This document shows, one piece after another, positions 45,013 through 57,090 of a DNA stretch of 64,000 bases. The first letter of the stretch is position 1. Each line of letters starts with the position of its first letter. The stretch spans positions 71,485,097 through 71,549,096 of the forward strand of contig NC_080419.1 in assembly GCF_029873635.1 (NCBI RefSeq), read 5' to 3'. The position numbers and the translations under genes are program-made. The DNA is from Malania oleifera (Eukaryota > Streptophyta > Magnoliopsida > Santalales > Ximeniaceae). Below the pieces are notes generated by a model. That model saw only the letters and a program-made list of their open reading frames with translations, searched no databases and was not told where the DNA came from.

Positions 45013-45349
45013 CTAGGTTGTTAGGTTCTATAGACTTTAGTGTGCAGCTGAAAAATACCAGAGTATAGGAATAGATCAGGAATTTAGTGAGTCAATGTTG
45101 GGGAAGTTAAGGTGATAATTTAGGGTTTTTTCTTGCGATTTGGAGATAGGAACTTCGGAGTGGTTTCTGGGATTTTCCTGGGGTGATGATTTTAGAAAAA
45201 CCATAGTAAACTATCGTCGGTTTCTATTTCCAGATGGTAGGACTGAACCTTAAATTAGAAATAAGTGGTATAAGGATATCTTAGTTAGATTAATGTAAGA
45301 ATAGTGTTATGAGGTATAGATTCTCAGATTATTTTGGTGTTATTATAGG

Positions 45350-47632
45350 ATGGATCCAAGAAATAGCAGTGCTAACGCTAGCGGTGACGATGGTGCTGGG
45401 CCTTCTAGCATAGGCGGCGAGGATTCTGATGTCGTTTTGTGTAGCATAGCTCAGCAGGTTATGGCTGAGATTGTACGGAGCTCCAGGGAGCGGGGAGGCC
45501 CATATACAAATCAGGGTTGTACAATATAGGAGGTCACCAAAATGAATCCTCCAGCATTCTCATAGGGATTCGACCCTGCAGTTGCTGAAAACTGGGTGCA
45601 AGAGATGGAGAAAATACTGATGGTGCTGCATTGTACTGATACTCAGAGGGTCCCATATGACACCTATAAATTGACGGGTGAAGCTGAGAGATGGAGGACA
45701 ACGATGAAATTTCTAGAGGAACGGAGACCTTTATCGGCGATCATAACTTGGAGCCGATTTAAAGAAATTTTCTTTGATCGTTTTTTTCCTACCATCGTCA
45801 AAGAGGCTAAGGTAGCAGAATTTTTGAATTTGACTCTAGGAAATCTCACGGTTCCGCAATATGCGGCGAAGTTCATCGAGTTGACACGTTTTGCTCCCAA
45901 CATTGTATCAGATGAGGCTAAGAAGGCAAGAATGTTTGATAAGGGTTTGAGGCAGGAAATCTTTAAATAGGTGGCAGTTGTAAAGGTGTAGGACTTATCT
46001 AAACTAGTAGATAGGGCCATAGTAGCATAGGAGAGCAATAAGAGGGATCTGGGAACACCGAGTCAGAGAAAAGAGGCCCACACCTCCGGGATTTCAAGAG
46101 GGTACCAGCCGGGGCCCATGGAGGGGAGATCGGTATAGTGGAGGCTAGAGGCAGATAACGGGACACCGTGGTTTTTAGGGTGAGCAGACTTATCCCATCT
46201 GCCCTAGATGTGGTCGGAGACATATGGGCGAATTCCGATTAGGAGAGAACGTTTGCTACCCGTGTAGGACCCCTAGTCATATGGCACGAGCATGTCAGGG
46301 ACTATCAACTCATGAACTAGCTCCAAGACCTTTCTGGGGAGGTCACCAGGCACCCCGTGGAGGTCAGCATATGAACACAGCCCCGGGGAGGGTTTATGCA
46401 TTAACGCTAGGAGACATTGAGGCTGCGGGTGATGTTGTGACAAGTATTCTTATTGCTTTATCATATAAAGTTGTTGTTTATTTGACTCAGATGCCACCCA
46501 TTCTTTTGTATCATTGGGGTATGTCAAATTATCTAGAGTTGAGACACAGTTTTTAGATGTTAAGTTGTTAGTAGCCAGGCCGACTGGATCAGTAGTGAGG
46601 TGTAGAAGGGTGCTTAAAAACTATCCAATGGGAATTTAGGAGAAAATATTACCAGTCGATCTCGTGATATTAGACATGTAAGGGTTTGATATAATGTTGG
46701 GTATGGACTAGCTAGTAGCTAACTATGCCAGCATTGATTCCCATCAAAAAGAGGTGATCTTCAGACCACCAGGAGAGTAGGAATTCAAATTTTTGGGATC
46801 GCGTGTATGTGCCTCGCCATAGTTAGTGTTAGCTATTCAGGTGAGGAGGTTGCTTCAAGATGGTTTCCAGGGGTATATAGCTTATGTAAAGGAGATGCTA
46901 AAGGGAGAATTAAAGCTTGCTGATATTCCAGTAGTTAGAGAATTTCTAGATGTATTTCCAGAAAAGTTACCTGGTTTACCACCAAATCAGGAGATAGAGT
47001 TTACCGTGGATCTACTTCTAAAGTCGGCACTGATATCTAAAGCACCCTATATGATGGCTCTAGTTGAACTAAAAGAATTGAAAGGCCAATTGTAGGAGTT
47101 GTTGAATAAAGGATTTATCATACCTAGCATGTTGCCTTAGGGAGCGCCAGTGTTGTTTATGAATAAAAAAGACGAGACTATGAAGATGTGCATTGATTAT
47201 AAGGAGATAAATAAAGTGACGATCCAGAATAAGTACCCTCTTCCTAAAATCGATGACTTATTTGATCAGATCCAGGGGACCTAGGTTTACTCCAAGATTG
47301 ATCTTCGGTCGAGATACCATCAGGTGAAAATTAAAGCTGAATATGTTCCGAAGACAACATTCAGGACTAGATATTATCACTACGAGTTTCTAGTTATGCC
47401 ATTTGGTATGACTAATGCACCCGCAACATTTATGGATCTGACGAATCGGGTATTCCATTAGTACTTAGACCAGTTTATTGTGGTCTTTATAGATGATATA
47501 CTAGTTTATTCAAAGAGTTTTAAGGAGCACGAGGATCATCTGAGGCTGGTATTGCAGGTTTTGAGAAAAAAGAAGTTGTTCGCTAAGTTTAAGAAATGTG
47601 AATTCTGGCTGAGGCAGGTCACTTTCCTTGGG
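45350..47632 (+). pseudogene. Gypsy gag, protease and RT, copy 2 (left part)
   Basis: ATG at 45350 parallels copy 1. The gag core is best at 45596-45970 (AERWRTTMKFLEERRPLSAI, FFDRFFPTIVKEAK, FARFAPNIV-like segment). The zinc knuckle at about 46254 is complete (CYPCRTPSHMARAC). Protease is shifted out of frame. RT reads [30 protein letters not shown], a stop, [37 protein letters not shown] and [13 protein letters not shown], so the catalytic FIDD aspartates survive. It is interrupted after WLRQVTFLG by the copia solo LTR at 47633. Stops in at least five places prevent a polyprotein. Confidence 0.92.
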
Positions 47633-49618
47633 TGTTGACTCTATGAGTCTGATCCTGTTTTGATTATGAAAAAATCAATGTTTCTCACCTGTGCACTAAG
47701 CTTCTTGAATAGGTCTATCCTTAGCATGCATTGTTGGTAGGAACTTAAGCAAGTCATACGGACTATGAAAATCAAACTTCATTGATGGCGCTTGGAGAAG
47801 CAAAAGGAATGAAGACCTATTTTCAATTGTATTTGCATTCACTTTTATATTGCTATGTAATAATTTATATCGGTCTATAATAATCTCTGTATGTCATGCA
47901 TGTAGGTAATTATAAGCTCAAAATGACCGTAGAATGACCATAGGGGCTAAATGACTTTAGGGCACCCTTTGATCGACCGATGTCGCATTTTTGGGACTAT
48001 CTCAAAACGGCCTCAGTAAGACCATAGTAAGACCTTAGGTCCCAACACTCACGCACATATCATATAATGCATAAGAGTGTTTAATTTGTGCTGAAATTGA
48101 ACATAATTAGGAAAATGAGCTTGGGCGACTGAACCCCCAGACTTCAAAACTCCTCGGGTGCCCGAATAGTTTAGTCAATAGTTGACCAGGCTCTCGGGCG
48201 ACTAACTTATAAATACACATAGCTTCCACTGGCGCCCGAACCCCTTGAAAGGAACAATTCACCAACTCGGGCAACCAATAGTTTTAGTTCAAAAAAGACC
48301 TCGGGCGACCGAACACAGGAGTTCGGGCCACTGAACATTGGACCGGGCACCCGAAGTCACGAACACATACTACTGACTTTGTTTCGGGCTGCCGAACCTA
48401 TACATGGGCGATTGAACTATCTTAAAAACCTTTTTAGTATGTGTCTAGTCGGGCGACCGAGTTTAGGTTCAGCCACCTGAACCTCAGTAGGTTAAAATTA
48501 TTTTAACCGTGGTAAAATAGGGTTAACTTGGGCTAATTGGATTTTAATCCTTTGGGACTATTTTAATTATTCCTATTATATCCCAAACGATTATACTTTT
48601 ACCCCTGGCTATAAATATGAGTTCATTTGCAAAAATCTCTCACTTGCTTGTGTGATTGAGATATTATTTTTGGGGAGTTTAGCTTAGGTTTATCCCACAA
48701 ATTTTCATACTATAAATCTTGTGTTGCGATAATCTAGTAAGCTTAGGATATTTGCATTGTTATTGCAAGTGTCCAATAGTTTGGATTTTTGTTGTGCAAA
48801 TATTTTTCAAACAAGAAAACCATTTTCAAACTAGTATTGTGCATCTTTCATTGAGGAAAACTCTTTTGAACTACTTTGATTATCTAATTCGTATACTTGG
48901 AATATTGATGCGCTATTGAAATACTTTGTTTTGATTCCAAGATTCTGCTTGTTGTGAACACTCTTGAGCATATTAGCGATCATAGCCTGTTGAGTGTAGC
49001 TTGCACAAAAATACACATCACTGAACTTACATTTACCTACATTGTTGATGTGTATGTGATTGATTAAGTATACTGCGCGTATTGGGTACATATTTGCTTT
49101 ACTTGAGAAGCATAATCAATGTACCAGTTACTTTGTGAAAAATACTGTTGTATTTCCAAGCGTGGCCTGAAGGGGTTTGATCTAGTCCGGAAGGATTAGG
49201 TTGGGATCAGCCCTGTGAAATTGACATAGGGCCTTCTCCGCCCTGCAAAGAGAGTTTGTAAAGGTTGAGATCAGCCTTGTGTTAATTGACCTGGTTGTAA
49301 TCGGTGCCGCTCCACCCGTTAAGTGAGCATTAGTGGAATCCTCGGGCTTGTGAGCTAGAGGTGGGGATGTAGGCATAGTTAGCCGAACCCCGATAACATA
49401 TCGTGTGTCTGTTTATATTTTTGCACTTTATATTTACCACACGTGTATATTATTGTGTGAATGATGCGCATGATTTAAATTCTGCATATTATACATATTT
49501 GCGCATTTGGGTAGATAGACATAGGTTGTGAATGTACTATTACTAAACTAGTTTAACCTAGGAGAAAAAGTTTTAAATTCCAATTCACCCCCCTCTTGGG
49601 ATTACACCAAATCTAACA
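47633..49618 (+). mobile_element. Solo copia LTR inserted in gypsy RT
   Basis: It starts TGTTGACTCTATGAGTC and ends CTTGGGATTACACCAAATCT then AACA. The left flank ends TTGGG and the right flank begins GCGGG, an imperfect 5-bp duplication. Gypsy RT resumes with HVISGDGILVD. Motif array at 47971-48485, TATA box at 48609-48617, and U5 landmarks GTATTTCCAAGCGTGGCCTG and GAGCATTAGTGGAATCCTC. It is a relative of the solo LTR at 19498 with a different version of the repeated motif. Confidence 0.93.
47971..48485 (+). promoter_or_regulatory. GGGCGACCGAAC-type motif array of copia solo LTR
   Basis: About 13 copies: GATCGACCGATG, GGGCGACTGAACC, GGGTGCCCGAAT, GGGCGACTAAC, GGCGCCCGAACC, GGGCAACCAATAG, GGGCGACCGAAC, GGGCCACTGAAC, GGGCACCCGAAG, GGGCTGCCGAACC, GGGCGATTGAAC, GGGCGACCGAG and CAGCCACCTGAACC. 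The array ends about 120 bp upstream of the TATA box. Confidence 0.66.
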
Positions 49619-51840
49619 GCGGGCATGTGATCTCTGGGGACGGCATATTAGTAGATCCAAGTAAGATAGAAGCGGTAGTGAAATGGGTAAGACTTGGAAA
49701 TGTTTAGGAGATTAGAAGCTTCCTAGGTCTGGTAGGGTACTACCGGCGTTTTGTGGATGGGTTTTCTAGACTATCGAGTCCACTAACATGACTCACAAGG
49801 AAAAATGTAAATTTTGAATGGACCAACGATTGTGAGTAGAGCTTCTAGGAGTTAAAGCGGTGGCTGGTCTCTGCATTGGTATTATCTATTCCATCAGGAG
49901 AGGATGGATTTTTTTATATACAGTGACGTGTGCTAGAACGAAATCAGGTGTGTGTTGATGCAACACGGGAAAGTTATTATATACGCCTCTCGGCAACTTA
50001 AAGAATATGAAAATAACTACCTGGTACATGATTTGGAGTTAGCAGCAGTGGTGTATGCCCTAAATATCTGGAGGCATTATCTGTATGGTGGGAAGTGTGA
50101 GATCTTCACTGACTATAAAAGTTTAACGTATTTTTTCACCCATAAAGAATTGAATATTAGGCAAAGGAGATGACTAGAGTTCATTAAAGACGATGATTGC
50201 ACTATCAGCTATCACCTAGGAAAAGCAAACATGGTGGCTGATGCTCTGAGCCAGAAATCAGTGGGAGTAGCACTGTCAACAGAGATGACCTAGCATCCGA
50301 TCCAGATGGATTTGGAGAAGCTTGGTGTGGAGCTAGTAAAGGGTGATCACTAGACATTTATTTCCAATTTGGTACTACAACCTAGCCAGCAGGAAAAGAT
50401 TACAACTACAAAGAGGAAACATGCAGAGTTAGTAGAGCTGATGGATAAAGTGTAGGACAAGCAGGGAGAGGAGTTTAATGTTTCAGATAATGGAGCTCTG
50501 AGGTTCCGGACCAGACTGTGTGTACCTGCGGATGCTAAGACTAAGAGGGCTATCCTAGAGGAGGTGCATAAATCCCTTTACACAGTGCATCCTGGAAGTA
50601 TTAAAATGTATCAAGACCTTCGAGAGTGATTATGGTGCAGCATGAAAAGGGAGATAGTCGAGTTTGTGGAGCAGTGTTTGATGTGCCTGTAGGTAAAGGC
50701 TGAGCACCAAAGACTAGAGGGATAGTTGCAGCCATTCCACAACCTTGAATGGAAGTGGGATCATATATCTATGTATTTCATTATGGGGTTACCACCGGCA
50801 TTGCATGAACAGAACGCTATTTGTGTAGTTGTAGACCGATTAACAAAAACTACCAACTTTCTCCTTATTAAAGTCAACTACTCTATGAACAGACTGACAG
50901 AGTTATACATTCAAGAGGTAGTTCGACTCCATGGAGTGCCAGTATCTATAGTTTCAGACTAAGACCCACACATTTCACGTCACGATTTTGGAGGAGTTTG
51001 TAGAAAGCTTTGGGCTCTCAACTATCATTCAGAACATCCTTTCATCCTCGGACCGATGGCCAGACGGTGAGGACGATTTAGATACTAAAGGATATGTTAC
51101 TAGCATGTGTTATGGACTTCGGGGGTAATTGGACCCAATTTGTGCCGCTGGTTGAATTCGTGTATAATAACAACTACCAGACCAACATTGGGATGGCACC
51201 TTATGACGCATTATATGGTAGAAAGTGTCATTCTCCGCTATACTAGGATGAAATAGGTGAAATACGAGTTCTGGGGCCAAAATTGATGCAACAGGCATAT
51301 GATAAAGTCCAACCTATTAGAGATAAAATCAGTGCAGCCTAGAGTTGGAAGAAAAGTTACGCAAATACTTGCCATCAAAAGTTGGATTTTGATGTGGGAG
51401 ACCATGTGTTTTTGAGAGCAGCACCGCTAAGAGGAGCTATGAGGTTTGGGAAGAAGGGTAAGTAAGGGTAAGCTGAACCTTAGGTACATTGGCCCATTTG
51501 AAATACTTTGAGAGAGTGGGTCCAGTTGCCTATAGATTAGCTTTACCACTAGCATTATCCAGGATTCATGGCGGATTCCATGTTTCTATGTTGAGGACAT
51601 ACATCCCAGATCCCTCACACATGATCAACTATGAGAAGTTAGAGCTTAGAAATACTTTAGTATATTAAGAAATACTAGTGCAGATTCTAAATAGTAAAGA
51701 ACAGCAGTTGTGCACCAAGAAAATACCATTAGTAAAAGTCCTATGGAGGAATCACACAGTGGAAGAAGTTTCATGGAAGCTCAAGGAGGAGATACAACAT
51801 AAGTACCCACATCTGTTCAGTGGGGATCAACACTAGTTAG
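49619..51840 (+). pseudogene. Gypsy RT end, RNase H and integrase, copy 2 (right part)
   Basis: It reads on from RT (HVISGDGILVDPSKIEAVVK, SFLGLVGYYRRFVDGFSRLS). RNase H is clearest at 49952-50173 ([59 protein letters not shown]). The integrase zinc finger is recognisable (EEVHKSLYTVHPGSIKMYQD, then EFVEQCLMCL), as is the core (WDHISMYFIMGLPPALHEQN, CVVVDRLTKTTNFLLIK). A DP-HIS segment is disrupted by a stop and frameshift near 50960. Later pieces include YNNNYQTNIGMAPYDALYGR and the RIHGGFHVSMLRTYIPDPSH tail. The catalytic triad is not intact. A weak polypurine stretch precedes LTR 3 at 52128. Confidence 0.92.
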
Positions 51841-52127
51841 AAAAAGAAAAGTAATAGTTCAGATAAGGTAAGTTTTGTTTCAATGTTGTTTTATACAGTG
51901 CAAGGTAATTGATGTATTAAGTTGTGTTTTGGGTTTATAGGATATAGTTGGTTCGGGAAAAATTTTGGTTAGTTACTGTAATCTCAAAGAACCGTAAATG
52001 TAACTACGGTATTCCTCTACCATAAGTGAGGGTAATTAATAAAATAACTAGCGAATTTTTCCTTAGAGGATGATGTATAGCATAGATAGCAAATTTTGAG
52101 GACAAAATTTTTATAAGAAATGGAGAA

Positions 52128-52964
52128 TGTAGAGACCCGAAAAATTTAAAATTTGAAATTAATTAAGGAAAAGAGTACAGGGAAGAAAATAAAAGAGAAA
52201 AAAAGGAAAAAAAAAGAATTTTTAAAGGGGGAATCTATAGGGCTTCGTCGACGAGTGCCCTGAGCTTGTCGATGAACTACCTTCTTCGACCCATCGACAA
52301 GGATACGTGTCTCGCTGATGAAGAGATACAAAGAGCGGGATTTCAGAACATTCAGGATCGACGACGAGCTAGGTTCATGGGTTCGTCAACGAACTCCCTT
52401 CTTCAGTTCGTTGACGAGTCCACGTGTCTTGTCGACGAGGCCATGTGGACAATTGCCTATATATAACCGAAAATTACATTTTTAGCGAGAAATTCACTCC
52501 TCTTTTTGTTTCTCTCTCTACATTCGGCTTCCCTCACTTCTCTCTACAATTCTGGCCTTGATTTACATCGTTTCGATGATCAAAAGTTACCACAATGATC
52601 AGGGGATGATTCTCTGCGAGATTGTCGGAGCAGATTGTTGATTTGGAGTTCTTGGGCATCATCTGAAAATCAAGGCACGAGAGTTATTTTAAGGGTTGTA
52701 TGGTTATTAGGTATTTTTGGACCCAAGAAATGTGTTAGATGTTAATATACTGGAATTAGGGTTGATGTGAAATATAGGGTTTGGTGCAAACACCGTGGGC
52801 ACGAGCTAAGGTTTCCAGCGGGTGTTTCCTCAGGAACTCGGGTAAAGTTGATAAATAATTAATAGTTTTGAATTTCATGGATAAAATGGGATATGTGAGC
52901 CTGGGAAAAATGCGAGTATGGTTATTATTCCGAGTTCGAGTTGATTGAATTAGGAAATATATAA

Positions 52965-53010
<46 letters not shown>

Positions 53011-53927
53011 TTTCAAGATTTTGAATTTGGTATGTATATATATATCATTTCAAGATTTTGAATTTGGTATGCCGGGGGCGTGAGGATAGAGTTGGAGTCA
53101 GACCTCTCAGTTCGTTAGGTAAGGCAAATATGTAATGCCAAATAAATTATACATTTTTACCAGTGAGATATAGTATATGTTTATGGGTTTTCAGAGTAAG
53201 AAATTATACAGTTTTACATATTATATTTAATGAGCTTTTATTTAATTGTGTGGCATGAGAAATATTGATATAGTATAGATTTTTGCACAACTTTTATAAA
53301 ACTACGACTATATAGTTTTTTTTTTGGTAGAATCATGATACACATATTATACAGTTTTGTTTACAGAGCTATGACTATACAATGTTTTACAGAATTATGA
53401 TTTACACGGTTATACAAAACTATGATATACAATTTTCACATTACCATGATATTCATATTATAGAACCATGATATACAGGTATTACAGAACCATAACATAC
53501 AAAAATTATAGTTTATTCAGAGTGTTATGGTTAATACAATTTATTACAGAATCCTGGTAAAACAATGACACATATATAATGGTATTATATAGTATCATAC
53601 TCTGATGGACCAGATTAGATCACAGAGCACGATACCGTAACTATTACAGTTCAGAGTGCAACCACACATCTCAGATAGAGTGTGGAATTTATGAGTAGTC
53701 GATTGTGCCTTGGGAGAGACGAAGACTCCCTGATAGTTCAAGTTGAGGTGGCTCAATTTGATGACAGAGGTTTTCAGTTGACTTATCCTAGTAGGTCATC
53801 TAGTGTTAAGTCCAGCACATAGGCCGCACAACCCTATCATAAGGTGTTAAATCATGACATATAGTTATCCGTTTGGGGAAGTTTTCACAGTTATATATAT
53901 GTATATAGAATTTTCAGAAAACAAAAA

Positions 53928-53967
<40 letters not shown>

Positions 53968-54529
53968 GCTAAAAGTATGATTAAGTAGAAAGTTAATAAA
54001 CACTTGTACTTCAAGTGACATAAGTGTGAGTTATGATGCATCTTATCTTTATATGTTATCCCAGTTATAGCCTGATTAATTAATATATTGCTCATGTAGA
54101 CTCATTTGCCACACACTGGAAATAACCTATTTCGTCTTACTGAGAGTTTTCTAGTCTCATTATTTATAAACATTTCAAGTGATCTAGTTAGACGAGCAAA
54201 CCTGGCTCGAAGATAGAGGAGACCCTCGTACTGTCCTGTCTGTAGGGTAAGTGATTTTGGGAGATGTATTTTTGAGTAGTTCCTAGGGGATCTGGTGGAT
54301 GATTTTGGAGAGATGTGTATGTATGTTTGGAAATTACTGAAACTCTGGTATTGTAATTATGGTTATCTAATTTTATATTTTTCGCTACATAGGTGTGTTA
54401 TTTTATGAATTGAAATTCTCGGTGCCCACTTTGGGACCGAGACGTTATAGTAGTTTTTATCAGGGGTATTAGAGTAATATAATTCGCAGCATATATAAAA
54501 AAAATGGTATGAATTTTTGGATCGTCACA
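52128..54529 (+). mobile_element. Gypsy LTR 3 (3' LTR)
   Basis: It starts TGTAGAGACCCGAAAAAT and ends TTTTTGGATCGTCACA, followed by the second target duplication and Athila gag. TATA box at 52458-52466. A short tandem duplication of CATTTCAAGATTTTGAAT (53008 and 53046) and TA microsatellites at about 52972-53008 and 53932-53962 are present. It differs from LTR 1 by many scattered substitutions and small gaps, so the insertion is not recent. Confidence 0.9.
52243..52440 (+). promoter_or_regulatory. TCGTCGACGA-type motif array of gypsy LTR 3
   Basis: Eight copies: TTCGTCGACGAGT, CTTGTCGATGAAC, CCCATCGACAAGG, CTCGCTGATGAAG, GATCGACGACGAG, TTCGTCAACGAAC, TTCGTTGACGAGT and CTTGTCGACGAGG. The array ends about 17 bp upstream of the TATA box, as in LTR 1. 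Confidence 0.68.
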
Positions 54530-55583
54530 ATACTTTTTTTCCTAGTGCTAGAACTAATGAATTTACTAGACTTCGTTTATTTCCTACCTCTTTGAAGGAT
54601 AAGACGAAGATGTGGTTTAATTCTTTGAGACCTCACTTTATCTTTAATTGGGCTGATATGGAACATGAATTTTCGCATAAGTTTTGTCCCTCACAAAGAA
54701 TTCAATTGTTGCAGGAACGGATCATTCAATTTATGTAGAAAAGTTACGAGACTTTTTGGGCTTACTGGGAGAGGTTCAAGGATCTGATAAATATTTTTCC
54801 ACATCACGGGTTTGAATCATGGAGGTTAGTTAATTATTTCTATACAACTCTTACTTCTGATTGCAAACAATTATTTCAGACTATGTGCAATGGAGAACTC
54901 TTCAGTAAGAAACCAGATCAGGCACTATCATTCGTTGATTACTTAGTTGAAAGTGTCTGACAATGGAATACATGATACGATCAGGCACCAATGGCAGTAC
55001 AACCTATCAGCGCAATCAGTGGTGGAGGTAAATATGTGCCAACATATTATCCATACACTCCTCTGCATCAGTATCCGTCACAACAAATCTATCAGAGCTA
55101 CACACTTCCAAGATTTCAATCTAATGAAGCCCCTGTTCCACCAACGACGTCTTTTGAGGATAGTATGACACAAATAGCTAATACACTTCAGTAAATATAT
55201 GCAGATTAATACTCATATCATGAATAAATTGCGGGACACTATTAACGAGATGAACATGCAGCTGAATATCCTAGAAAAGGGGAATTTCTAGTAGAATCTC
55301 ACCCTAATCCTCAAAAATACCAGCACTAATAGTAACAAATACATAATGTTTTTCTTGAGACAGCGGAGACCATTATTACTTCGAGAAGTGGAAAAGAAGT
55401 TTTCCAACCTGAGATACTCATCGAAAGATAAACAGTTGTCCCAACACCTGAAGTTACAACTGAGACAGATGAAACCAAAGAAAAATCAGAGGAAGAGAGC
55501 CCAGAATTTAAGAAGTCAATTAATGTGGAGACCAAGACTAGTAAAGAATACCAACATGTGGTACCTTATCCTCAGAAATTGAT
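54530..55583 (+). pseudogene. Athila-like gag, C-terminal part
   Basis: It continues the gag split at 36730: TFFPSARTNEFTRLRLFPTS, LKDKTKMWFNSLRP, MEHEFSHKFCPSQRIQLLQE, a stop, KSYETFWAYWERFKDLINIF, PHHGFESWRLVNYFYTTLTS and FQTMCNGELFSKKPDQAL. Later frames read MTQIANTLQ, NTHIMNKLRDTINEMNMQLN, and ETAETIITSRSGKEVFQPEI, the RSGK-type segment near the Athila gag end, with VVPYPQKL further on. Four or more stops and shifts are present. No protease or pol of Athila follows, so the element is truncated on this side. Confidence 0.82.
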
Positions 55584-55827
55584 AGTCGTGGAACCATCAC
55601 TCCCTAGTGGAGTAAATGTCAAGGAGTGCAATGCTGAAGCAAATCCTCGCAATGGCAAGGTGATTGTTACACTTGATAAAGAGGGTGAGCAGAATGGTGA
55701 ACGTTTAATTTTCAAGGAATTAGGTAAAAATTTTAATGTTGATGCTTTTGAAGAACCAAAGGTATATAGAATAGATTCATGTTCTGGATTCATAGAAATA
55801 GGCATGAAAGTTGTGAAAAAAAGGTAA
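55584..55827 (+). other. Unrecognised open segment downstream of Athila gag
   Basis: The frame 55525-55827 begins with gag-like sequence (ETKTSKEYQHVVPYPQKL) and continues for about 80 codons: ECNAEANPRNGKVIVTLDKE, FKELGKNFNVDAFEEPKVYR and IDSCSGFIEIGMKVVKKR. I do not recognise this part as an Athila domain or a known gene. Its balanced composition and lack of stops beside a decayed gag are unusual. It could be a variable part of this element's gag-pol or a fragment copied from a host gene. Confidence 0.35.
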
Positions 55828-57090
55828 TTGCATGTAAGCAGTCAACCGGCCTCAAGGACATTGTCAATTGGTTCCATATCTATAGGCGGTTGACCATCAA
55901 TAAAGGCTTAGTCGATAGGCCAATTCAGAAGCTATTCTGGCCATTTTTATAGACTTTTCGTGCAGTTTTGGATCAATTCTTCGGTCATACACTCTCTAGA
56001 GTGATTGGTAGAGTTTGGTGGTTGTCTAAATAATATTAGTTTTATGGTTATCTTTAAAAAATAATAATAATTTTCTTCAAGGATTTCTTTCAAAAAGGTC
56101 TTTTTTCTAAAAGTGGATGCCCAAGATGTGGCATTTGGAAATTTTTAGAATAATTTTTTAATAAAATTCAAGTATTTTCAAGGCAGGTTTATGGTTCCCT
56201 ATAAAACAAAAATAATTATTTTATTTTATTTTAAAAAATAAATCCTTTTTCAATTCAATCACCCATGATATGGCTTTAGGGTGGGAAAATGGTTGATTTC
56301 TAAAATTTCAAGGCTTTATTAGTCTAGAAAGTTATTTAAAAAATCTTATTTTTCTCAAAAGAAAAATATTGATTTTTCTCCAAAATTTCAAGGTTTCTTT
56401 TAAAATCCATAATGTTTTCAAATGAAAGTTAAAAATGATTTGGGAACTACATTTGGCTTCATCCCTTCTCTAGTGGGTATATAGGTAGCATACTTTCGTA
56501 GATCCAGCTATGGATTTAATAAAAAAAAAATCTTTCTTCTTTGTTTTGTGTTTCTTGTGTGTTATTTTGTTTTCTATTTTTTGTGAATTTGAAAAGGCAA
56601 TAATAGTAGGGTCATTAAGGGGCATAGGCCTTTGCATAGAATTTATGAAAGCCTTTTTCAAAGGTTTGAGGAATCATATAATTTTCTAGAACAAAATTAA
56701 AGAAGTGTCGTAGCCTGCAATAGGCAATTAATCGCCCATTATGGGAAGGTCAATTGGTTTTACTCGAGAGCAAGGCATGATCGACTAGTCTCCAAGGGTA
56801 GTCAACTAGTGACTTTCTTTTTTTATTTTTTAGAAACAACTTTAAAATTTTAATTTTAGAAAATTAAATCCTTTTGAGGAAGACGCACACATCCAAGAAC
56901 AATAACTATTATTAGAACATGTGCTTCAAGGTGCTAGCCTCTTAATTCTTATTCTAGAGAATTAATGGGTTACCTTATTAACCTACTCTTGAACGTATAC
57001 TCTTTGAAAAATGTTTTCTTTTATTTTAAATTTTTAAAAATAAATAAAGTGGTGACTCCATTTTTAAAACAAGAAGCTGAGTTAGAGACT
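55828..57090. repeat. LTR-like direct repeat, left copy
   Basis: It resembles 58150-60490 in order: AACTACATTTGGCTTCATCC (like ACTACAAGTGGCTTGATTCC at 58674), CCTTTGCATAGAATTTATGA (like 58867), GATCGACTAGTC and GTCAACTAGTG motifs (like 60226), ACGCACACAT-GTGCTTCAAGG, and AAATAAAGTGGTGACTCC near the end. Motif-like phrases CAGTCAACCGGCC, CGGTTGACC and TAGTCGATAGGCC lie at 55838-55925. The copies are strongly diverged. No coding region is seen. Confidence 0.55.

Larger units (their letters stand above)
36730..54529 (+). mobile_element. Ty3/gypsy complex: LTR, gag-pol, partial LTR, gag-pol, LTR
   Basis: A single insertion into Athila gag, flanked by ATAGT (36725-36729) and ATACT (54530-54534), a near-match 5-bp target duplication. 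It contains three LTR copies (36730-39055, 43813-44997, 52128-54529) and two gag-pol units (39056-43812 and 44998-51840). The first unit stops early in RT and the middle LTR lacks its 5' half. It therefore looks like a tandem dimer that later lost DNA, or two elements merged by recombination. Solo LTRs at 40586-43154 and 47633-49618 are later insertions. RT and integrase motifs place it among chromovirus-like plant gypsy elements. Confidence 0.88.

Noticed and set aside
45664..46223. Minus-strand frames opposite gypsy gag
   Set aside because: They are shadows of the gag reading frame.
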